Positions 1 through 5,938 of a stretch of 26,768 nt of DNA are shown one piece after another. The position numbers and the translations under genes were made by a program. The stretch lies in the NCBI GenBank assembly GCA_905198295.1, contig CAJKBW010000039.1, positions 1 through 26,768 on the forward strand, in the 5' to 3' direction. Position 1 is the stretch's first letter. Each line of letters begins with the position of its first letter. The DNA comes from an uncultured Oscillospiraceae bacterium. Lineage in GTDB: Bacteria > Bacillota > Clostridia > Oscillospirales > Acutalibacteraceae. The notes beneath the pieces are model-generated. The model did no database searches. It was not told where the DNA came from and saw nothing but the letters and a program-made list of their open reading frames with translations.

Positions 1-250
1 CGTCCCGCCAGTTCTGCGGGTTCCCGATTTCGTCGTAGGTGATCGTCGTCCCGTTAAACCCGGTGAGCAGGTCTTTCCACTCCGTATCGCCATATGTGTA
101 AGAATTGCTCACAACGCTGTTTACGGTTTTCGACAGAAGATTCCCGCCGTTGTCGTAGCTGTACTCGATCACATCCCCATTCTGGTAAGTTTCCTTCACC
201 AGCTGGTTGTACGCGTCGTATTCATAGCTTACCTGCACCACGCCGTTTTC
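1..250 (-). pseudogene. orphan Rhs core fragment, continues beyond the left edge
   Basis: Bases 1-250 are identical, base for base, to 3313-3562 inside the large Rhs gene, on the same strand (constant offset 3312). The fragment encodes YD-repeat sequence that starts at Glu-Asn-Gly-Val-Val-Gln-Val and would read leftward out of the window. Identity stops abruptly at 251. The upstream sequence in the same frame has a stop codon within about ten codons and no usable ATG, so this is a 5'-truncated copy without its own start. In Rhs loci such displaced core fragments often carry an alternative C-terminal toxin tip. Whether that is so here lies outside the window. It could also be a simple duplication scar. 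Confidence 0.85.
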
Positions 251-349
251 ACTCAGGGTCAGAATATGCCGTTAATGGTCATTGACTATAACACAAATCG
301 AGTATTATACGTACATCTTACACCAAATGTACCCATTTGTAAAGCGTCT

Positions 350-396
350 AAAAAGCAACAATCCCATGATAAATATACGTGGGATTGTTGCTTTTT
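350..396. terminator. bidirectional intrinsic terminator
   Basis: A perfect 17-bp inverted repeat pairs AAAAAGCAACAATCCCA (350-366) with its complement (380-396) around a 13-base loop. Both strands end in a run of five T, so it can stop transcription from either side. On the minus strand it would close the Rhs/LRR transcription unit before the orphan Rhs fragment. Confidence 0.8.
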
Positions 397-437
397 GGAT
401 AATTCTCGCCTTTTTAAATCTCTTTACCATCAAAAAA

Positions 438-509
438 TTATTGAATATACACGATTAAATCAGGGATAGTACGCTTGTCTTCTGGCAGGTTGTACTCTAA
501 TATTTTACT
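438..509 (-). pseudogene. short coding-like remnant
   Basis: On the minus strand, directly after the TAG at 510-512 that ends the uncorrected frame of the NTF2-like remnant, about 23 codons remain open. They read Ser-Lys-Ile-Leu-Glu-Tyr-Asn-Leu-Pro-Glu-Asp-Lys-Arg and end in ...IPDLIVYIQ before TAA at 438-440. The composition looks like a real protein C-terminus rather than random translation, but I do not recognise the family. It has no start codon or ribosome binding site of its own. It may be the tail of another broken immunity gene, or chance. Confidence 0.25.
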
Positions 510-677
510 CTACAAACCAAATACATAATACCTTACCATCCTTTTTTGTATGGCTATGCTACAGTCGTTACCAAGAGTTATCGTATCAGATTCCTTCCAA
601 AATGATACTATCCAAATTGCGTCTTCTTCATCGTAAAACAACAGATTGTGGAGTATATTCTTGAACACTAAAACTTT
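505..677 (-). pseudogene. NTF2-fold immunity-protein remnant, frameshifted
   Basis: Directly after the LRR gene's stop, and in the same frame, the minus strand encodes a protein-like stretch beginning NILHNLLFYDEEDAIWIVSF and continuing to a Leu-Gly-Asn-Asp-Cys-Ser-Ile-Ala segment. At an A6 run (about 550) the frame fails. Adding one A restores QKKDGKVLCIWFVE and a stop at 505-507. An Ile-Trp-Ile-Val-Ser strand followed by a final Lys-Asp-Gly-Lys-Val-Leu strand is how I remember NTF2-fold immunity proteins of polymorphic toxin systems ending. Only the C-terminal half remains (about 57 codons), with no start and a frameshift, so it is a relic. The family call is from memory and not searched. 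Confidence 0.6.
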
Positions 678-2150
678 TTATACCATTGAATATTTGATTT
701 TAAATGTTTCAGCATAATTTTGAGCAATTAAATTATTTTCAATAAATAAATTTATTTCTTCTGAATCTTTAAATGCATCACGTCCTATATAAATAACTGA
801 CACTGGTAAACTTAACTTTTTTAGTTTTGGACACATTGCAAATGCACGTTCCCCTATTTCTTGTGTCCTTGATGGTAATTCCATATCAGTAATAGAATAA
901 CTCCCTTCAAATGCGCTGTCACCTATAATTTTTAGATTTTTACAGTCATTTAAAATAACAGAATCCGCTCCACAACTTAAAAAAGCGCATTTTTCTATTT
1001 TTTCTATCCTTTCAGGCAGAACAATTTTTCCCATTCTACAAGACGAAAAAGCTCTTATTCCTATACTCTTAATATAATCTGGTACTACATATTCTTCAAC
1101 AGCATGCGATATAGGAACACGTAATAGAGTCATCTCCTTTTTATTAACTAAGGCATAATTATCTACAGTCAAAAATTCGTTTCGATAATCCACACGAAAA
1201 CTATCCCAAGTATATTGTGTTAAAAATCCGGGTGAAACATATTCAACAGTACTTGAGATTTTTAGCACTTTAACCGGAGAAGAAATATCTACAACATTAC
1301 TTATCGATACACATTTAATTCCTTCGGGGATAGCTATTTCACTATCGTTTCCAGTATATGCGATCAAGAAACGATCTTGAATTATAACAAAACTATTTTT
1401 TTGACTATTTAGCCACGATGTATTTAAGAAGGCATAATCACAAATCAATTTTAAGGATGATGCAAAAACAATCTCATTTAAATTAAGACAACACGCAAAA
1501 GCATATTGGTTAATAATTTCTGTACCTTCATTTATAGTTACAGAAGTTAAAAACTTTGCATCATAAAACGCATAATCATTAATTTGAAGAACAGTATCTG
1601 GAACAGTGTATTCTTCACCTTCTTTTCCAATAGGATACCAAACTAATTGCGTTCCATTATTCGAGAATAACACATTATCATACTCAGAAAAATAAGCATT
1701 ATCTTTATCAATTAAAATATTTTGTATAGGAGTATGAGCAAAAACTGATGCGCTTATTTCGGATACTGATGACGTAATTGTTATTGTGGTTAGTGAATCA
1801 CAAGATGCAAAGGCATAGTCTTCTATTATTTGAATAGTATCACTGAGTTCCACAGTGTGTAGATTAGTACACATTTCAAAAGCATTGTGTCGAATAACTT
1901 CAATTCCATCTGAAAATTTTAAAACCCTTATAGTCTTATTTTTTTCAAATGCGCCCACCCCAATGCTCTTCACTTTGTATCCCTTATATTCAGACGGAAT
2001 TGTCACTTCACTATAGGGACCATAATAAGCTGTAATTTCTATACCGTCTTCTAAACTAATATAATCAAATTCATCCCAAGGATATTTATTACATCCCGAT
2101 AAATAAAAGAAAAAAAGTACAATAACCACCATACTAAATGGTCTTTTCAT
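678..2150 (-). CDS. BspA-type leucine-rich-repeat lipoprotein
   Basis: This is a 490-residue protein. The N-terminus is a lipoprotein signal: Lys-Arg, a hydrophobic stretch to about residue 19, then the lipobox LSGC with Cys20 as the lipidation site, so it should be anchored outside the membrane. The rest is repeated LRR_5/BspA-type units. Examples are IGVGAFEKNKTIRVLKFSDG, IEDYAFASCDSLTTI, IGDSAFEGSYSITDMELPS and IGERAFAMCPKLKKLSLP, each with the Ala-Phe then Leu/Ile pattern. It starts 17 bases after the Rhs stop with GAGAG as a likely ribosome binding site, so it is probably cotranscribed. It is clearly more AT-rich than the Rhs core. It stands where an immunity gene normally stands. That role is inferred; surface adhesion is the conventional alternative. 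Confidence 0.85.
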   Translation of the reverse strand: MKRPFSMVVIVLFFFYLSGCNKYPWDEFDYISLEDGIEITAYYGPYSEVTIPSEYKGYKVKSIGVGAFEKNKTIRVLKFSDGIEVIRHNAFEMCTNLHTVELSDTIQIIEDYAFASCDSLTTITITSSVSEISASVFAHTPIQNILIDKDNAYFSEYDNVLFSNNGTQLVWYPIGKEGEEYTVPDTVLQINDYAFYDAKFLTSVTINEGTEIINQYAFACCLNLNEIVFASSLKLICDYAFLNTSWLNSQKNSFVIIQDRFLIAYTGNDSEIAIPEGIKCVSISNVVDISSPVKVLKISSTVEYVSPGFLTQYTWDSFRVDYRNEFLTVDNYALVNKKEMTLLRVPISHAVEEYVVPDYIKSIGIRAFSSCRMGKIVLPERIEKIEKCAFLSCGADSVILNDCKNLKIIGDSAFEGSYSITDMELPSRTQEIGERAFAMCPKLKKLSLPVSVIYIGRDAFKDSEEINLFIENNLIAQNYAETFKIKYSMV

Positions 2151-2167
2151 TTAATCACTCTCTTTCA

Positions 2168-2719
2168 TTAATAAGCCGACCATTCACCCCTAGGTAGTTT
2201 TATATCCCGTGGTGCCCTCCTATCCCAAGGGCTTTCCTTCCCATAATATTGAGTGAATTGTTTTTTAGTGAATACGATTGTTATACTCTCCTCATCACTT
2301 TTACCATTAATATATCTGTTGATATATTTTTCTTCTGGGCTCATTTGTGAACATATCATTTGGATAACAGTCACAACGTTGCCGACCATTGCAAATATAC
2401 TATAACCAGATGCATCCGAAGCTACCGATAGAAATTCACTCAAAAAATCCAAGCTAGAGAGGTCATATACTGGATATTTATCTGCTAAATAATTTTTCCA
2501 CCCCCGAACACTTGTGGTCATCGTATAGTATTCTGTAACTACAATATTGTAAGGATCCATCTGGAACGTTTCTACAAATGCATGTACATCAAAAGATCCT
2601 CGTTTAACGCTTCCACAGTAACTGCCTCGTATTCCATTCTTTCCAAGGTTAGAACTTAATATAGCATCCCATACAACAGCAGGACAGGCAGGCACTGCTT
2701 TAAAAGATGCATTACCACG
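2168..2719 (-). other. variable C-terminal tip of the Rhs protein (putative toxin domain)
   Basis: This is the segment after the conserved core end (GYDPSG). It is about 184 residues, contains a hydrophobic stretch (YSIFAMVGNVVTVIQMIC) and ends in a charged, Arg/Pro-rich tail (DRRAPRDIKLPRGEWSAY). Its DNA is visibly AT-richer than the rest of the Rhs gene, as expected of exchangeable tips. No catalytic motif that I know is visible. Toxin identity is inferred from position only. Confidence 0.6.
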
Positions 2720-5700
2720 CCCGCTGGGATCATATCCGTTTACTGGATTATTCCCACAATATGCAAACAAGTTATACGCCAAAATATCCTCGTTCGCACC
2801 CAGCAATCCATCCGCATTGATAAACCTGCCTACTTCAGGGTCATAATAGCGGCTCTGGAGATAGTATAAACCCGTCTCGGTGTCGTAATAGTACGAACGG
2901 TAGCGGATGAGATTAATATTGCCGATGAAACTTGCGTCGGCAGATTTATCGGTGCCCGCCGCGTCGGTCACACTCAGCAGCTTGCCCCACGCGTCATAGG
3001 TATACTTTGCGACAAGCGTTCCGCTGCTGTTGAGAATCCCGACCACATCGCCCTGACCGTTTTTCAGGTAATAATAATTCACCCCGTTATACTGGAACCC
3101 GGCAAGCCCATCCGCCGCATACAGATACACCAGCACGTTGTTTCCGGTCTTCTGCCCGATCAGGCTCGACCCATCCCAGACATATTCCGTCTTAGCCCCG
3201 TTGACAACTTTGCTCACACGAAGGCCATCGCTGTTATACGAATAGCTTACACCGAGATCGCCTTTTTGTAAAGCACCGAGCTGACGCCCATTCACCCACG
3301 TGAAACTCATGCCGTCCCGCCAGTTCTGCGGGTTCCCGATTTCGTCGTAGGTGATCGTCGTCCCGTTAAACCCGGTGAGCAGGTCTTTCCACTCCGTATC
3401 GCCATATGTGTAAGAATTGCTCACAACGCTGTTTACGGTTTTCGACAGAAGATTCCCGCCGTTGTCGTAGCTGTACTCGATCACATCCCCATTCTGGTAA
3501 GTTTCCTTCACCAGCTGGTTGTACGCGTCGTATTCATAGCTTACCTGCACCACGCCGTTTTCCTTGATCGACGTGATGTTCCCGAGCGCGTCATAGGCAT
3601 ACTCCACGTCCAGCAGTCCGGCTCCGCTGAGCTTTTTCAGCAGCGTCGTCGTGCTGCCAGCCACGCCGTCGTGGTAGGTATAGCTGAGAGTCTTATTCCC
3701 CGGCAGGCTCTTTTCCTTCAGGCGCAGCAGGCTGTCATAGGTATACTCCGCCGTATACCCCGGCAGCACCGACTTCTGCAGGACATCGTCCACACCGTAT
3801 GTGTATTCCTGGGCGATTTTCTTCCCGAACACCAAATAGTTCCAGTTGGTCAGGTTGTTGTTCAGGTCATAGGCATACCCGCCGCGGTTGCCCTGACTAT
3901 CCCACCACGACGACAGGCGGCCGATCGTGTCATAGTTGAACATGGTCTGAACGCCGTTGACCCGGTCCACCAGCTTGCCCAGCTTCCCGTCGTTCGCATA
4001 CAGATACCGGAACGCTTCGGCGCCGTTATAGCTCCGCGACACCACACGCCCCAGCGCATCGTAGCCATATGACACATACGCGCCGTTCCCATAGGTGGAT
4101 TTCGCCAGTTTACCGTTTCCGTTAGCAAACTCGTTGAGCGTCAGCAGACGGTTTCCCACCTTGGTGTTCACACGGTTCCCGAACTGGTCATACCCCATCG
4201 TATAGCTGAACCCGTTATGCTTGATTTCGCTCAGGTACCGCTTCGCGTTATACACGTATTCCACTGCCGCATCCCCCTGCTGCACCTTCGTCAGCAGGTC
4301 GTTGAGTTGGTTATACGTATACGACACGGTCTGTTCCTGCGCCGTCCCCTGCGCCGCCGTCACGCTGTTGAGCACGCCGCTTCCATGATTATAGCCGTAT
4401 TCTGTGGTCACGCCGCGGCTGTCGGTGACGCTTTCGGTAAAGTCCCCCTTCGTCGAATACGACGCCGTCGATTTGATGGACGTATCCTCCAGCGGCGTCA
4501 CGCGCTCCATATACCAGTACTGGTTCCAGTCCTTCGTGTCCCCGGCCGCCAGCGTCACCGTGCGGCCGCCATCCTCTACGGCCAGGTATTTTCCCGTACT
4601 TTTATGCTTGAACCGGAACGCGCCGTCCTCGGACACTTCGATCCCAAGCTCTGTATCGGCATTCGTATACCATTTGTACAAGTCCATGTTGCCCGCCGCA
4701 TTGCTGCGCAGGAATAGCCCATACTGCGCAGCCCACAGGTAATAGTGCCCTGCGGATGATATCCGGATTTCCCAAACCTGATCCCCAGCGCGCAGCGCAT
4801 AATAGGTGATAATTTCTGTTTCGGAATGCGCCGACAGGATTTCCCCGCTTTTCTTATTCCGCACATATACCGGCGTATCGATTACAATTGATTCGAGCGC
4901 CGGATTGCCAACTACACTGCTTTCGGTCACGTTGCCGAACGAGTCCCGCGTGAAATTGTATTCTATTCCGCTGGTGTTCCGTGCGCGCATCAGCAGTTCG
5001 GTCGTCGAGTCATAATCATAGTATGCAAAATTCCCCTTCGGGTCGGTGATATGGGCGACATTGCCCCCACGATCCGACGAAAACTGCTGCTCCCTTTCGT
5101 TGTCTTCCACGCTGACCAGATTTCCGTCTTTATCGTAGGTATAGCTCGGCACCTCGTCCTTGAGCACCTGCACCTTATCGAATACCGCGTAGTTCACATT
5201 ATTCGCATACATCAGGTCAATGTCCACATTGACCGGCCGGCGGGAAGGATTATCCCGATCCTCCAGACAGAAAGGCAGGCTCATATACTGCCAGCCTGTG
5301 CAGTTCTTATCGAACGATTCTTCGATCACGCGCGATTCGCCGGTGTTATAATGCACATGAATGCGCACGCCGAATTTCGCCGTCTCGTTGGCAGCGGAGT
5401 TTCCTTTTGCCCAAAGGCTGAGCACATATGTCGATTTGGCTTGCCCGCTGCTGCCCATAAACATCCGCTGGCTTACGCCGGTTGCATCCGTTACCCTGCC
5501 GTTGATCCGCAGCGCACGGCCGCCGTCCAGCGTCTCATAGCTTTTCGCATACGAGCCGCCGGTGGTTACCGGATCCCAGTCGTTTATACCACTGCCATTC
5601 GTCCCGTCCTGCTCCATTTCGGTGTTTTCCAGCCAGTTATACGGGTTCGCCACTTCCCCTTCCTCGAGCTGCACACAGTCGAAATGCACCGTCCCGGCGT

Positions 5701-5938
5701 GGCTTCCGTAATAGAACAGATAGACCCCGCTGAACAAATCCGTCGGATTCTCCGGCACCGTTACCGTTACGCTGAGCCGCTCCCAGCCGTCTCCGGTAGG
5801 CTGACGCAGCGCCTCCGACAGCTTGATGCGCGTACTGCCGTCCGCCTGCTCTTCCCACAGGCCGATCTCTACCAGATCGCCTTCCGGAAGATCCGGTGCG
5901 TATACGTAGGCTGACGCCGTATAGGTTTTTCCCGGTTC
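2168..5938 (-). CDS. Rhs/YD-repeat protein, C-terminal part after a frameshift
   Basis: This is the downstream part of the giant Rhs gene. The open frame begins in the Pro-Gly-Lys-Thr-Tyr-Thr segment of a carbohydrate-binding-like domain and has no start of its own beyond an unconvincing GTG at 5758. It joins the 5937-8906 frame if one base (T at 5939) is removed. Order of parts: beta-sandwich/CBM-like domain; YD repeats (YTYDKDGNLVSVEDN); a ricin-type lectin-like segment at about 4499-4882 with KSTGKYLAVEDGG; many more YD repeats; the Rhs core end motif LYYLQSRYYDPEVGRFINADG; then GYDPSG near 2720-2738. After that comes a tip of about 184 residues that looks unlike the core and is encoded by AT-richer DNA. 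I do not recognise the tip; by position it should be the toxin. Joined length is about 2245 residues, normal for Firmicute Rhs proteins. Confidence 0.85.
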   Translation of the reverse strand, partial: EPGKTYTASAYVYAPDLPEGDLVEIGLWEEQADGSTRIKLSEALRQPTGDGWERLSVTVTVPENPTDLFSGVYLFYYGSHAGTVHFDCVQLEEGEVANPYNWLENTEMEQDGTNGSGINDWDPVTTGGSYAKSYETLDGGRALRINGRVTDATGVSQRMFMGSSGQAKSTYVLSLWAKGNSAANETAKFGVRIHVHYNTGESRVIEESFDKNCTGWQYMSLPFCLEDRDNPSRRPVNVDIDLMYANNVNYAVFDKVQVLKDEVPSYTYDKDGNLVSVEDNEREQQFSSDRGGNVAHITDPKGNFAYYDYDSTTELLMRARNTSGIEYNFTRDSFGNVTESSVVGNPALESIVIDTPVYVRNKKSGEILSAHSETEIITYYALRAGDQVWEIRISSAGHYYLWAAQYGLFLRSNAAGNMDLYKWYTNADTELGIEVSEDGAFRFKHKSTGKYLAVEDGGRTVTLAAGDTKDWNQYWYMERVTPLEDTSIKSTASYSTKGDFTESVTDSRGVTTEYGYNHGSGVLNSVTAAQGTAQEQTVSYTYNQLNDLLTKVQQGDAAVEYVYNAKRYLSEIKHNGFSYTMGYDQFGNRVNTKVGNRLLTLNEFANGNGKLAKSTYGNGAYVSYGYDALGRVVSRSYNGAEAFRYLYANDGKLGKLVDRVNGVQTMFNYDTIGRLSSWWDSQGNRGGYAYDLNNNLTNWNYLVFGKKIAQEYTYGVDDVLQKSVLPGYTAEYTYDSLLRLKEKSLPGNKTLSYTYHDGVAGSTTTLLKKLSGAGLLDVEYAYDALGNITSIKENGVVQVSYEYDAYNQLVKETYQNGDVIEYSYDNGGNLLSKTVNSVVSNSYTYGDTEWKDLLTGFNGTTITYDEIGNPQNWRDGMSFTWVNGRQLGALQKGDLGVSYSYNSDGLRVSKVVNGAKTEYVWDGSSLIGQKTGNNVLVYLYAADGLAGFQYNGVNYYYLKNGQGDVVGILNSSGTLVAKYTYDAWGKLLSVTDAAGTDKSADASFIGNINLIRYRSYYYDTETGLYYLQSRYYDPEVGRFINADGLLGANEDILAYNLFAYCGNNPVNGYDPSGRGNASFKAVPACPAVVWDAILSSNLGKNGIRGSYCGSVKRGSFDVHAFVETFQMDPYNIVVTEYYTMTTSVRGWKNYLADKYPVYDLSSLDFLSEFLSVASDASGYSIFAMVGNVVTVIQMICSQMSPEEKYINRYINGKSDEESITIVFTKKQFTQYYGKESPWDRRAPRDIKLPRGEWSAY
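3313..3562 (-). repeat. parental copy of the 250-bp direct repeat
   Basis: This is the intact-gene copy of the repeat found at 1-250, lying in the late YD-repeat core of the Rhs gene, upstream of its tip. The two copies have the same orientation and their starts are 3312 bases apart. Homologous recombination between them would therefore excise the present tip, the LRR lipoprotein and the remnants, and join the core to whatever lies left of base 1. Confidence 0.9.
4499..4882 (-). other. ricin-type beta-trefoil lectin-like segment inserted in the YD repeats
   Basis: About 128 residues interrupt the YD repeats. They run from Asp-Thr-Pro-Val-Tyr-Val-Arg-Asn-Lys-Lys-Ser-Gly through Trp-rich strands, an internal KSTGKYLAVEDGG and a final WNQYWYMERV. 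The recurring 'Lys-Ser-Gly/Thr-Gly-x-Tyr-Leu' and Gln/Asn-x-Trp units are typical of ricin-type trefoils. A glycan-binding role is inferred. Confidence 0.5.

Noticed and set aside
245..345. Possible promoters in the AT-rich stretch before the orphan Rhs fragment (TTTACA/TAAGAT on minus, TTGACT/TATACG on plus)
   Set aside because: Matches are partial, occur on both strands in AT-rich DNA, and neither leads into a frame with a start codon.
266..469. Plus-strand open frame of 67 codons starting MPLMVIDYN
   Set aside because: It runs across the bidirectional terminator hairpin, has no ribosome binding site, and its sequence is low-information; the minus strand here holds better-supported remnants.
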